From contig CAMYVW010000001.1 of the NCBI GenBank assembly GCA_947302655.1, positions 404,263 through 468,262 of the forward strand: a DNA stretch of 64,000 nt, read 5' to 3'. Every line of letters starts with the position of its first letter. The first letter of the stretch is position 1. The stretch comes from an uncultured Mycoplasmatota bacterium (GTDB lineage: Bacteria; Bacillota_I; Bacilli_A; RF39; UBA660). The translations under genes were made by a program, and so were the position numbers. The notes beneath the pieces were generated by a model, which did not search any database, was not told the origin of the DNA, and saw nothing but the letters and a program-made list of their open reading frames with translations. Below are positions 42,057 through 51,717 of this stretch, one piece after another.

Positions 42057-43233
42057 TATTAAACCCATTAATATCACTAAAGAAATCTTTTCCAAAAAAT
42101 TTTCCTTCAGCATCATTATATACTGTCATTTCAAAATAAGCAAAAATATTACTTACAAACTCAACTACGTTTTTATCTGTAACAATATTTTTAATACATT
42201 CTATTTCTTTATTCATTTTTGATTTAGATAACAAATTTGTAATATCTTTAACTATATACATACATGTTTCTTTATCATCAGTAGCATATGATTTAAAAAT
42301 ATTTTTTAAATCATTAAAGAAATAAATATCTTTTTTCATTAAAAGTTTTTCAAATAGAGCAATGATAAATAATTCCATATCATTATATTCTGTAGGTTCT
42401 TTTCGATAAATAATATCTACATCTTTTGTATATATATGTTTAAAGTTCTTATAATTTGAACAATTATGTTGAAGAATTTTGTCTTCAATTTTTATAAGCT
42501 TACCAAGTTTATTATAATCATTTAAATATTCACCATCTAAATTTTTTACATCTAAATATTCCATATAATATTGGCAGTACATTAGTAGTCGAACTTTTTC
42601 AATTTTATTATTAGTTCTTCTAATTTCTCCAATTAATTCTTTAAGCATTGTTTTATGTACAGGAAACTCATATAAATCATCAATTATCTCTTTTTCAGGT
42701 TCATCTATATCTTCATCAATTTCATCATTTATATCTTCTTCATATTCATCAGGTTCTTCATCTTCAGGAAATACTAAAATCATTATTAAAGATTTATAAT
42801 TGTAGTCTTTAACAGAGGATGGATAAAGTAATTCATATTTACAGCTATAACTATAATCACTTAAATTTTCATACAAAGATGAAAAAAATTCATATTCAGG
42901 TGTGTTCTGCTCACTAAAATATTTTTTATTATCAAAGCCTTCACATTCAGATCTAATAAAACCATAAAATTGTGATATTTCCTTTTCTTTATCATCTTTA
43001 TCATCCATTATTATTTTATCAATCTTAAATCTATTAATAGCTTCATTTATTGTTTTAACAAAAATAATAAATAATTTATAAAGTTCAATATTTTTATTAT
43101 GATTTAAAGCATCACGGTAAACTAAATACTCGCCTCTTAAATTTAAAATAGCATTTTTAGTTAACTGAATGGTGCGGTATGTATGGTATGTTTCATCTCT
43201 TATTGTAACCACTTTAACAAATTCTGTTTCCAT
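42043..43233 (-). CDS. Hypothetical 396-aa protein with an acidic segment
   Basis: I do not recognise it. It is soluble and helical, with a strongly acidic stretch around residues 155-190 (rich in Asp and Glu), probably disordered, between two folded parts. It starts 2 nt after the gene at 43236 ends, so both form one operon. No catalytic motif is visible. Confidence 0.65.
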   Translation of the reverse strand: METEFVKVVTIRDETYHTYRTIQLTKNAILNLRGEYLVYRDALNHNKNIELYKLFIIFVKTINEAINRFKIDKIIMDDKDDKEKEISQFYGFIRSECEGFDNKKYFSEQNTPEYEFFSSLYENLSDYSYSCKYELLYPSSVKDYNYKSLIMILVFPEDEEPDEYEEDINDEIDEDIDEPEKEIIDDLYEFPVHKTMLKELIGEIRRTNNKIEKVRLLMYCQYYMEYLDVKNLDGEYLNDYNKLGKLIKIEDKILQHNCSNYKNFKHIYTKDVDIIYRKEPTEYNDMELFIIALFEKLLMKKDIYFFNDLKNIFKSYATDDKETCMYIVKDITNLLSKSKMNKEIECIKNIVTDKNVVEFVSNIFAYFEMTVYNDAEGKFFGKDFFSDINGFNRNSD

Positions 43234-43235
43234 AA

Positions 43236-44087
43236 CTATACCTCAAATCTTTTCCTTATTAAACTATGTTCACAAAAATCAATTGGCATACCAAATATAA
43301 TTCTTTCTCTTTCACTATAAAGAGAAGAAACATTATTTAATGCTTTAAATATATCAGGATTGTACCAAGCAAAATTACTTAGTATTTTATCAGCTTCTTT
43401 TGGACTTACCTGTGAAAAATAGTTGTATAAAGGATATGAAATTGTATTACCATTTTTTATATATCCGTTATATAGTAAATCGATTGCGTTTTGATAAAAT
43501 AGTTTCATCTCATTAGAGCATGAATAAAGACCTGTAAATGTATCAATAGTATCATATAATGGTTTTACCTTTAAATATCTTGTAATTGGAGCTAAAGTAC
43601 TAATTTTTGATGATTCAGATGCATTAGAAGGCAGTTTATAAATTCTCATATCGCTATCATTATCATCAAAATATTTTTCCGTTTCTTTTTTACGAAGAGT
43701 ATTATATTCTTTTTCCATTAAACATAATTTATATAATCTGTTAGATACAGAATCACCACCAAGGTTATTAAGATATACTTTCTCTATTGCCATAAATATT
43801 TCATATAGAGTAAGAATATTATTATATGTTATCGGATTAATACCATCTTTATCATCAAAAAATCTAAGACGATTTAAAACATCCATATTAAAAATCATCT
43901 CTTTATTAAAAGCATCATAGTTAGCAACTTCTAAATCTCTTTTATTATCAGCATGTGAAAATAAAATACTTTTTACATATTTTTCTAAATTTCTTTCAGC
44001 TAAAAAAGACTCTATATAAATTAAAATATCTTGTTCACTAAAATTACAAAATCTATTTTTTTGAATTGATGTTTTTAAATCTGACAT
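43236..44087 (-). CDS. Hypothetical 283-aa protein
   Basis: It is a soluble helical protein with no recognised motif, ending SLIRKRFEV. AGGGGTGAAAG precedes the ATG and a promoter lies at 44119-44147. It is the first gene of a two-gene operon placed between the 6S RNA and the HerA-like gene. Confidence 0.65.
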   Translation of the reverse strand: MSDLKTSIQKNRFCNFSEQDILIYIESFLAERNLEKYVKSILFSHADNKRDLEVANYDAFNKEMIFNMDVLNRLRFFDDKDGINPITYNNILTLYEIFMAIEKVYLNNLGGDSVSNRLYKLCLMEKEYNTLRKKETEKYFDDNDSDMRIYKLPSNASESSKISTLAPITRYLKVKPLYDTIDTFTGLYSCSNEMKLFYQNAIDLLYNGYIKNGNTISYPLYNYFSQVSPKEADKILSNFAWYNPDIFKALNNVSSLYSERERIIFGMPIDFCEHSLIRKRFEV

Positions 44088-44118
44088 ACTTTCACCCCTA
44101 AAATGTCAAAGTATACTT

Positions 44119-44147
44119 ATATTACTTTAAATATATAATAAAGTCAA
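44119..44147 (-). promoter_or_regulatory. Promoter of the orphan pair
   Basis: On the minus strand: TTGACT, 17 nt, TAATAT. Confidence 0.65.
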
Positions 44148-44159
44148 TAATATCAAAAA

Positions 44160-44189
44160 AATAAAAAGAACTTACATTTAGTAAGTTCT
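44160..44189 (-). terminator. Terminator of the HerA-like gene
   Basis: AGAACTTAC, loop TAAAT, GTAAGTTCT, then TTTTA on the minus strand. It overlaps the stop codon. Confidence 0.75.
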
Positions 44190-45948
44190 ATCTAGCTTTC
44201 CATACATTTGTAACATCGCAACTTGATGATTGAGGCGATGGATTTGGCATCTCCATTTTAATAATCATAGGAATTTTAAAAGCAGATCCAAATGCAACAC
44301 AATTTCCTGGTTGCAACGTTTTTTGTTTTTCAATTACATCTTGAGATATATTTGGAAGCATTTCTTCTATATATTTTATATCTTTAGGATGTGTCATTTT
44401 AAATATCATAAAGTTAGAACACTGAGCAAGCACTGTATCAGATATTTCAACTGGTCTTTGACTTATAATATCTAGAATAACACCATATTTACGTCCTTCT
44501 TTTGCTATTCTATCAAAGATATTATATCCAATTAAATATGTATCAGTATCTTTTTGAATATATCTATGAGCTTCTTCTAAAAATAAATGAAATGGTATTC
44601 TTCCTCTATTTGCACTTGTTTTAGAAAATTCAAATAATAATCTTGAAATAATCTTAACGATTACCTTAGCATGAATATCATCAATATCTTCTAAATTAAT
44701 GTTAATAATTTGAGATTTACGGTTATTTTTAGCAACTAAACTAGTTATATATTCACCAATTGATTTATATATTGAACCTTCAAATATTTTCTTTAAAGAA
44801 CTAGTAATAATTGCATTAACTCTAACTTTTAAAATAATAGCATCTGAATACAAATTACTATTATTTTGGAAACCTTCACTAATTAAAGTAAATTCTAAAG
44901 CTTTAGCAAAATCATCAATAGTATATGTAACATTATTAGGTTCTTCCATTGCTTCAATATCATCAGAAATATGCTTTAAAATATAATCAGTTATTAAAAC
45001 GCTTTCACCAAAATTACCTTTTGAATCAATTTCAAAACATTCACTAAATGTTCTTGTATACCCTAAACCAGTTATTTGAGTATCAAAATTAAATTCTTGA
45101 GTATGACATACTTCTATAATTTTAAAGATATCATTTTTCTTACTAGATATAGTTTGATTTGAAAATAAAACAGCAAGGATTGCTTTAGCAATCAAATGAT
45201 TCTTATATTTTATAGATTCATCATTATCAAGTGCAAAAATACGGCATAACTTAATAGTTCTTTCAATTATTGGTAGTTGACTATGACTTGATGCTTGTAA
45301 AAGAAGAGCTATATCATCTAAGTTAAGTAAATGAAAAGGGATTTTCAAATCGAAGTCATTTTGATCAGATCTATTTGTTGTTATAAATTTATAATTATAA
45401 TTTGGATTTAATGAATTTAAATTACTAAAAGCTGTTTTATATTCACCATATGCATCAAAAATAAATAAGTTTGCATTAAATGATAATAAATTTCTATTGG
45501 TAAATAAGTTTTGAACTATTCTAGCAACACCACATGATTTACCAGAACCAGAGTTACCAAATATTGCTAAATGATTAGAAAATAAATCATTAATCTTAGG
45601 ATAAAATACAAAATTCTTATAAATAGCACTAACGCCTAAAGGAAAAGTATCTTCACCACTAGTACCTACTAAATCTTTTAATTCATCATCATTTATAAAT
45701 CTAATTTTAGAAGTAAGTAAAGGTTTTCTTAAAACACCATTAACATATTTTCCATTAATAAATTCTCCTAAAAACTTAACTTTAATTAGTTCTTGATTAA
45801 ATTCAACTACTTCACCCAAAATTCTTTGATCATTAGATTCAAAGATAAGATGCATATTCATTAAGTCATTTTGAGCATCATTATTATTAGCATTAGTATT
45901 TTCTATATGAGCAATATTATCATTAATATAAAGTATTTTTCCAAACAT
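44188..45948 (-). CDS. HerA-like ATPase (DUF87)
   Basis: The 586-aa protein has an N-terminal beta-barrel-like region, Walker A GNSGSGKS (131-138), a DAYGEY segment, Walker B FLEEAHRY, and ISQRPVEISDTVLAQCSNF, the pattern of HerA/FtsK-type hexameric ATPases (DUF87). Such proteins translocate DNA, often with the nuclease NurA. No NurA, SIR2 or other defence partner is next to it here, only two orphans behind it. It has AAGGGTG before the ATG and its own terminator, so it is a single-gene unit. Confidence 0.88.
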   Translation of the reverse strand: MFGKILYINDNIAHIENTNANNNDAQNDLMNMHLIFESNDQRILGEVVEFNQELIKVKFLGEFINGKYVNGVLRKPLLTSKIRFINDDELKDLVGTSGEDTFPLGVSAIYKNFVFYPKINDLFSNHLAIFGNSGSGKSCGVARIVQNLFTNRNLLSFNANLFIFDAYGEYKTAFSNLNSLNPNYNYKFITTNRSDQNDFDLKIPFHLLNLDDIALLLQASSHSQLPIIERTIKLCRIFALDNDESIKYKNHLIAKAILAVLFSNQTISSKKNDIFKIIEVCHTQEFNFDTQITGLGYTRTFSECFEIDSKGNFGESVLITDYILKHISDDIEAMEEPNNVTYTIDDFAKALEFTLISEGFQNNSNLYSDAIILKVRVNAIITSSLKKIFEGSIYKSIGEYITSLVAKNNRKSQIININLEDIDDIHAKVIVKIISRLLFEFSKTSANRGRIPFHLFLEEAHRYIQKDTDTYLIGYNIFDRIAKEGRKYGVILDIISQRPVEISDTVLAQCSNFMIFKMTHPKDIKYIEEMLPNISQDVIEKQKTLQPGNCVAFGSAFKIPMIIKMEMPNPSPQSSSCDVTNVWKAR

Positions 45949-46005
45949 CTATATCAACACCCTTTACCATACTTAAAATTATATCATATATATCAATATT
46001 TACAA

Positions 46006-46037
46006 ATAAAAAAGATAAACTACTAGTAGTTTATCTT
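46006..46037 (-). terminator. Terminator of the third ABC gene
   Basis: AAGATAAACTA, loop CTAG, TAGTTTATCTT, then T-rich sequence on the minus strand. It overlaps the stop codon. Confidence 0.75.
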
Positions 46038-48345
46038 ATTCAGTTCTAAGTGCAATAACAGGATCTTTTTTACTAGCTATTTTTGCTGGAATAAATCCAC
46101 CTAAAAGTGTAAGTGAAACACTAATTACAAGTAAAATTACTTCATGTAAAATCTTTAAAGTAGCTACATTTTTAAGATCAGTTATTTTTTCTATTACGGC
46201 GCTAATAGGAATGCAAAGTATGTTAGCTATAATTAAACCTATTAAACCAGATGCCATACCTATAATAAATGTTTCAGCATTAAATACACGAGTGACATCT
46301 TTATTTCTTGCTCCTAGAGCTTTTAATATACCTATTTCTTTGGTTCTTTCTAAAACACTTATGTACATAATAATACCAATCATTATTGATGATACTACTA
46401 AACTAATTGATGAAAATGCTATTAATACAATTGTAATTCCATCCATTATGCCATTTGAAAGACTAGAAATTGTTGCAGCCATATCAGTATAAACAATCTT
46501 ATCATCATCTTTTAAATCTTTATTAAATGCATCTAAATGTTTTAATACTTTATCTTTAGATTTAAAATCTTTTGGATATAACTGAATAGTATATGGAGCA
46601 GTTGTTCCACCAACATATGCTAAAGTATTTTCTTTAGCTAAAACTCCTTCAGGAGTTTCAGTATTAAACTTTTCTCCAGTAAGTACATTATAATTACTCT
46701 TTTCTTGAGCTTTAACTACTTTAGAATCTTTATTTTTATCAAGAACAAAATCAATTAAAGATTCTTTATATGTTAAACCATTACCAGAATATTGAGCAAA
46801 TTTACTTCCTTCTTTACCTCTAATAATTCCTACAACTTTTAGTTTGATATTATTCTTATTATTATATAAAGGTTCATAATCTTGAGCAGGTGCAAATTGT
46901 GTACCATATTCAGTATAGAAATCATTATCAAGCACTATTTGGAATTCTTGACTCATTATATCATCAAAAGAAACATCTTTTGATGTATCAAAACCAAATG
47001 ACTTAAAGAACGTTTCATCAAGTCCATTATTAATATCTACAAGAAGTAATAATTCATCATATTTTTCAGGTTCTCTACCATAAATAAGTTCGAAGTTATC
47101 TTCAACTACAGAACCAGTTTTACCATCAAGCATTTCAGGAAGTGGGAATAATGTCATTTGTGGCATTAATTCAATTTTCCCATTTGATACATTTTTATGC
47201 AATAAGTTAAGATTAATTGATCTCATATAACTTACTCCACCAATTAAATCACCATCAATAGATTCTAAATACTTAATGTAATCCATATCAATTTTATTAG
47301 TATGCATTATGCTATTTTGATCTTTATTAGCATGAATTTTTTGCTTTTTAGAATATGAATCATCAGTAACTTTATATTGATTCATAAAATCTTTCGACAT
47401 TTCTTCATCCATTACTGCTACTTGCTGCTGAATAACAATAGGCATTTGTGATAAGGTATCTTTTTCAAATTTATCAATTTGAATTTTAAATCCATTAGAA
47501 AGTGCAAGAATTAAAGCAATACCTATAATACCTATACTTGATGCAAACGCTGTTAAAAAAGTTCTACCTTTTTTTGTTCTAATATTATTAAAAGAAAGTT
47601 TTAATGCAGTTAAAAAACTCATTTTGGTTTTCTTTATAACAATTTCAGATTCATCTTTCTCTTCTTTTTTAATAGGATTAGAATCAGACATTAACTCGCC
47701 ATCTTTTAATTCTATAATTCTAGTTGAATACTCTTTTGCTAGCTCAGGATTATGTGTAACCATAATAACTAGTTTGTCCTTAGCAATTTCTTTAATAAGT
47801 TTCATAATTTGAACACTAGTTTTTGAATCTAGAGCTCCAGTTGGTTCATCGGCTAGTATGATTTCTGGATCATTTGCAAGGGCTCTTGCTATTGCAACCC
47901 TTTGCATTTGTCCACCAGATAATTGATTTGGTTTTTTATGAGCATGATCTTTAAGACCTACTTTATTAAGTAGTTCTTTAGCTTTTCTCTTAGCATATTT
48001 TTTAGATTTACCACTAAGTATCAGTCCCATTTCAACATTAGATAATATAGAAATATGACCAATTAGATTATAACTTTGAAAAATAAATCCTATACAATTA
48101 TTTCTATATGCGTCCCAATCTTTAGCTTTAAATTCTTTTGTAGACTTATTATTAATAATAAGGTCACCTGAATCATATCTATCAAGTCCACCTATAATAT
48201 TAAGTAACGTAGTCTTACCAGAACCTGATGCACCAAGAATGGAAACAAATTCATTTTCTCTAAAATCTATACTAACGCCTTTTAGAGCATCTTGGTTAAA
48301 ATCACCAGTCTTGTAACTTTTTTTTATATTTTTAACTCTTAACAT
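46036..48345 (-). CDS. ABC transporter with fused ATPase and MacB-type permease
   Basis: The ATG at 48345 has GAGGAG 9 nt upstream; the TTG at 48354 is too close. The 769-aa protein has Walker A GASGSGKTT near 38-46, signature LSGGQMQRVAIARAL and ADEPTGALDS, then a MacB-type permease: one helix near 270, a periplasm-like extracellular domain, and three C-terminal helices with ERTKEIGILKALGARNKDV. Unlike the tcdA-linked pair, it is alone and may homodimerise. The substrate is unknown. Confidence 0.9.
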   Translation of the reverse strand: MLRVKNIKKSYKTGDFNQDALKGVSIDFRENEFVSILGASGSGKTTLLNIIGGLDRYDSGDLIINNKSTKEFKAKDWDAYRNNCIGFIFQSYNLIGHISILSNVEMGLILSGKSKKYAKRKAKELLNKVGLKDHAHKKPNQLSGGQMQRVAIARALANDPEIILADEPTGALDSKTSVQIMKLIKEIAKDKLVIMVTHNPELAKEYSTRIIELKDGELMSDSNPIKKEEKDESEIVIKKTKMSFLTALKLSFNNIRTKKGRTFLTAFASSIGIIGIALILALSNGFKIQIDKFEKDTLSQMPIVIQQQVAVMDEEMSKDFMNQYKVTDDSYSKKQKIHANKDQNSIMHTNKIDMDYIKYLESIDGDLIGGVSYMRSINLNLLHKNVSNGKIELMPQMTLFPLPEMLDGKTGSVVEDNFELIYGREPEKYDELLLLVDINNGLDETFFKSFGFDTSKDVSFDDIMSQEFQIVLDNDFYTEYGTQFAPAQDYEPLYNNKNNIKLKVVGIIRGKEGSKFAQYSGNGLTYKESLIDFVLDKNKDSKVVKAQEKSNYNVLTGEKFNTETPEGVLAKENTLAYVGGTTAPYTIQLYPKDFKSKDKVLKHLDAFNKDLKDDDKIVYTDMAATISSLSNGIMDGITIVLIAFSSISLVVSSIMIGIIMYISVLERTKEIGILKALGARNKDVTRVFNAETFIIGMASGLIGLIIANILCIPISAVIEKITDLKNVATLKILHEVILLVISVSLTLLGGFIPAKIASKKDPVIALRTE

Positions 48346-48364
48346 TTTTCTCAACTCCTCAGCA

Positions 48365-48394
48365 ATATTACCTTAAAAATATATGTAAAGTCAA
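48365..48394 (-). promoter_or_regulatory. Promoter of the third ABC gene
   Basis: On the minus strand: TTGACT, 18 nt, TAATAT. Confidence 0.65.
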
Positions 48395-48437
48395 GCTAAT
48401 TTTATACTTGCACTTAAAACTTTACGAAAGTCATTAT

Positions 48438-48491
48438 AAAAAAATAACTGGTTGCGCACTACCAATTAACATTGGAAATTACGCAACCAGT
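48438..48491 (-). terminator. Large terminator of the hisS-gatB operon
   Basis: An outer stem ACTGGTTGCG / CGCAACCAGT encloses an inner CCAAT / ATTGG hairpin. T7 follows on the minus strand. It closes the aminoacyl-tRNA operon. Confidence 0.85.
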
Positions 48492-48508
48492 ATTAACATT
48501 TTATAAAA

Positions 48509-49948
48509 TTATTTAAGAAGTTCAGTTAAAATTTCTTTAACTAATGTAGGATTTGCTTGTCCTCTTGTTTTTTTCATAACTTGACCAACAAAATAATCAA
48601 ACATATTAGTTCTTCCATTTTTATAAGCTTCTATTTGTGAAGGATTTTCATTTAAAACTTCTTCAACGATAGATTTAATAGCACTATCATCAGAAATTTG
48701 TTCCATACCTTCATCTTTCATAATTTTTTCAGGTTCTTCTTCTTTTTCTAAAACAAGATTAAATAATTCTTTACCTTGTTTAGATGAAATAGTACCTTTT
48801 TTTACTGCTTCAGTTATTTTATAAAGTCTTTCGGGAGTTAAGAATATTTCATCTATTTCTTTAAATTCTTTATAAATATAACCTAAGATCATTGAAATAA
48901 TCCAGTTAGCAGCTGTTTTAGGCTCAATACCTAGCTCTAAACATTTTTCAAAATAATCAGAAGTCTTCTTTTCTTTAATTAGTATTCTTGAATCATAATC
49001 AGATAGTCCAAGTTTGCTAATATATTTATCTTTTCTTTCATAAGGAAGTTCAGGAATTGATTTTTTAATTTCTTCAACCCAAGATTCTTCAATTTTAATT
49101 TTTGGAATATTAGGTTCTACAAAATATTTGTAATCAATAGCATCAACCTTAGAACGCATTCTAACTGTTGTACCAGTTTCTTCATCCCAACGTCTAGTTT
49201 CCTGTTCTACTTCATTATATCTTCCTTGATCTTTTAAAGTGCTTTGTCTTTCTATTTCATAATTAATAACATCTTTAACAGCACTAAATGAATTAACATT
49301 TTTAGTTTCAACTTTAGTACCTAAAGAATTTTCATCATCACTAATAGAAACGTTTACATCACATCTTATTTGACCTTTTTTAGAATCAGCATCACTAATA
49401 CCTAAATATTGATAAATTGATCTAATATATTCTAGATATAAAACTGTATCATCAGCATTATGAAGACAAGGCTTAGTAACAAGTTCAAATAAAGGAACAC
49501 CAGCTCTATTATAATTGATAATTGAAGTATTATATAAGTGCTCCATCTGAGCTGAGTCTTCTTCTAAGTGAAGATTATCTATTTCAACTCTAAATGTTGA
49601 TCCATCTTCTCTTTCAATATCAATATATCCACCATTTCCAATACAATCATATGGAGGATTTTGTGTTAATTGATATCCCTTAGGTAAATCTGGGTAATAA
49701 TAGTTTTTTCTTTCCCAGTACATATATTTTGGGATATTAGAGTGAAGTACAGTAGCCATTTTAATAGCTTGCTCTACACCTTTTTTATTTGGTGCAGGTA
49801 GCACTCCTGGAAATCCCATATCAATTTCGCAAACATTATCATTTGATAAATCATTATATGTATTTTTAGAAGGTGAAAACATTTTAGAATTTGTTTTAGA
49901 TCCTTCACAGTGCATTTCAATACCAATTGTTACAAAGTATTTACTCAT
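48509..49948 (-). CDS. gatB: Asp/Glu-tRNA amidotransferase subunit B
   Basis: The 479-aa protein has the GatB N-terminal opening IGIEMHCEG, DMGFPGVLPAPN, and RKNYYYPDLPKGYQLTQ, plus a YqeY-like C-terminal domain. It activates the misacylated Glu or Asp on tRNA(Gln/Asn) and receives ammonia from GatA. The second residue group reads HCEG where HVEL is common, a mild variation. It is the last gene of a six-gene operon and starts one base after gatA ends. Confidence 0.96.
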   Translation of the reverse strand: MSKYFVTIGIEMHCEGSKTNSKMFSPSKNTYNDLSNDNVCEIDMGFPGVLPAPNKKGVEQAIKMATVLHSNIPKYMYWERKNYYYPDLPKGYQLTQNPPYDCIGNGGYIDIEREDGSTFRVEIDNLHLEEDSAQMEHLYNTSIINYNRAGVPLFELVTKPCLHNADDTVLYLEYIRSIYQYLGISDADSKKGQIRCDVNVSISDDENSLGTKVETKNVNSFSAVKDVINYEIERQSTLKDQGRYNEVEQETRRWDEETGTTVRMRSKVDAIDYKYFVEPNIPKIKIEESWVEEIKKSIPELPYERKDKYISKLGLSDYDSRILIKEKKTSDYFEKCLELGIEPKTAANWIISMILGYIYKEFKEIDEIFLTPERLYKITEAVKKGTISSKQGKELFNLVLEKEEEPEKIMKDEGMEQISDDSAIKSIVEEVLNENPSQIEAYKNGRTNMFDYFVGQVMKKTRGQANPTLVKEILTELLK

Positions 49949-49949
49949 A

Positions 49950-51413
49950 TTACTTAACCTCCTTTGCTATTTGGTTTTTATAATCCATCATAGATTCAAT
50001 AGCATAAGCAATGTTAAGTACATTTGCATCATCATAACATTTACCAGTTATATTTAAACCAACGGGTAAATCATTTACAAATCCACCAGGAATTGTAATT
50101 GAAGGAAAACCGCCAAAGTTTCCAACTTGTAAATGTTCATCTAAAGCTTGAATATTATCATCTTTAGATAGTTGATCTAGTGAACCATCTATATGTTTAG
50201 CAGGTCCTACTCCAACTGGAAGAATAACTGCATCATATGTTTCATATAATTTTTTCCATGTATCAACAACAAGTCTTCTTACCTTTTGTGCATTAATAAA
50301 ATATCGATCTTGATTTTCTTTTTGAAGTATATAAGATCCAATTACAAATCTTCTTTTAATAAGTGGTGAAAAACCATTAGTACGATAATTTTTAACTTGT
50401 TCTTCCCAGGTACTTCCTTCACCTCTGGGTCCAAAAGAAATACCAGTTAAATTACTTAAATTAGAAGTTGCTTCAGAGCATGATAATATTACATATACTG
50501 AAGCAATAGCATTAAGAAGTTTTCTATCAATAGATACTTCATCAACTACTACTCCACTTTTTTTAATAAGTTCTATTTTATCTTTAAAGTTTTCTAGATG
50601 TTTAACAAGTTCTTCACTAGGGTTATCATAGTTATCTATATTACATAGTTCTTTAACATAACAAAGTTTTTTATTCTTTATATCACCATTTAAAGAATCT
50701 TTTAAACTTATATTAGATGAATCCCATGAAGTTAAATCTTTTTCATCTTTACCCTTCATTTCATCAACTACTATAGCAGCATCTTTTACGCTTCTGGTTA
50801 AAACGCCGCAGTGATCTAAACTAGATGCAAATGCAAATAGTCCATATCTAGAAATTAAACCATATGTTGGTTTATAACCAACAATACCACAGTATGCTGC
50901 AGGTTTTCTTATAGAATCACCAGTATCAGAACCAAGTGCATAAGGATACACACCAGATGCAACAGCGCAAGCAGATCCAGATGATGATCCAGCACACATT
51001 CTAGTTAAATCCCAAGGATTCTTTTGAACACCTGTGTGACCAGTTGTTCCTGTTCCACCCATACCAAATTCATCCATAGCTGTTTTATTAACCATTACAG
51101 CCCCAGCATCTTTTAACTTTTTATAAGATGTTGCATCAAAAAATGGTACATAATCTTTTAAAGTATTTGATGATCCTGTAGAAAGGATTCCTTTAGTTGA
51201 ATAATTATCTTTTACACCAAAAGGAATACCTGAAAGTAAATTATCAGTTACTTCAGTTTCTTTAGCATCATCTAGTATTGTAACAAATGCATTACATTTA
51301 TCTTGAACTTCATGAGAAAGCTTAATTGATTCTTCAATTAATTCTTTTGAAGTTACTTTACCACTTTTAAGTAAATTATGAAGTTCTTCAATTCCTAAGT
51401 TCATGTATTTCAT
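49950..51413 (-). CDS. gatA: Asp/Glu-tRNA amidotransferase subunit A
   Basis: The 487-aa amidase-signature protein has the lysine in GVKDNYSTKG, the glycine/serine loop AGSSSGSACAVASG, and the nucleophile region GSDTGDSIRKPAAYCG. Relatives usually have DTGGSIRQPA; Asp replaces a Gly just before the nucleophilic Ser, which may merit a look. It releases ammonia from glutamine and passes it to GatB. Its start overlaps the gatC stop by one base (TAATG). A second ATG 9 nt further in is an alternative start. Confidence 0.96.
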   Translation of the reverse strand: MKYMNLGIEELHNLLKSGKVTSKELIEESIKLSHEVQDKCNAFVTILDDAKETEVTDNLLSGIPFGVKDNYSTKGILSTGSSNTLKDYVPFFDATSYKKLKDAGAVMVNKTAMDEFGMGGTGTTGHTGVQKNPWDLTRMCAGSSSGSACAVASGVYPYALGSDTGDSIRKPAAYCGIVGYKPTYGLISRYGLFAFASSLDHCGVLTRSVKDAAIVVDEMKGKDEKDLTSWDSSNISLKDSLNGDIKNKKLCYVKELCNIDNYDNPSEELVKHLENFKDKIELIKKSGVVVDEVSIDRKLLNAIASVYVILSCSEATSNLSNLTGISFGPRGEGSTWEEQVKNYRTNGFSPLIKRRFVIGSYILQKENQDRYFINAQKVRRLVVDTWKKLYETYDAVILPVGVGPAKHIDGSLDQLSKDDNIQALDEHLQVGNFGGFPSITIPGGFVNDLPVGLNITGKCYDDANVLNIAYAIESMMDYKNQIAKEVK

Positions 51414-51706
51414 TATCCCACCACCTTAGGAAGTTCTACTTCTCTATCATTTACTTTATCACAGTTTGATAATAGTTCATCTATAGGCGTTGATGTAATA
51501 GCTTCATCTTCTCTAAATGAACACTCAAAATCATCTAAAGTATGTGTCATTGGTTCTACATCTTTTAAATTATCTATTTCATTAATTTTATTAATATTTT
51601 CATCAATGATTTCAAATTCATCCAAAACCATTTTATTTTCTTCATCAGTTAAACCTATCATTAAAAGGTCTGCAAGTTTATCTACAGTTTCTTTTGTAAA
51701 ATTCAT
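51413..51706 (-). CDS. gatC: Asp/Glu-tRNA amidotransferase subunit C
   Basis: The 97-aa protein is the small belt subunit that stabilises GatA-GatB. The pattern VDKLADLLMIGLTDEE and DVEPMTH in the middle, and a C-terminal REDEAITSTP then VPKVVG-like end, match GatC. AGGAGGT precedes the ATG. Order gatC-gatA-gatB is usual in Firmicutes. Confidence 0.93.
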   Translation of the reverse strand: MNFTKETVDKLADLLMIGLTDEENKMVLDEFEIIDENINKINEIDNLKDVEPMTHTLDDFECSFREDEAITSTPIDELLSNCDKVNDREVELPKVVG

Positions 51707-51717
51707 TTGTAGACCTC

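Noticed and set aside
44188-45948. HerA-SIR2 or HerA-NurA defence system
   Set aside because: No SIR2 or NurA gene is adjacent and the gene has its own terminator.
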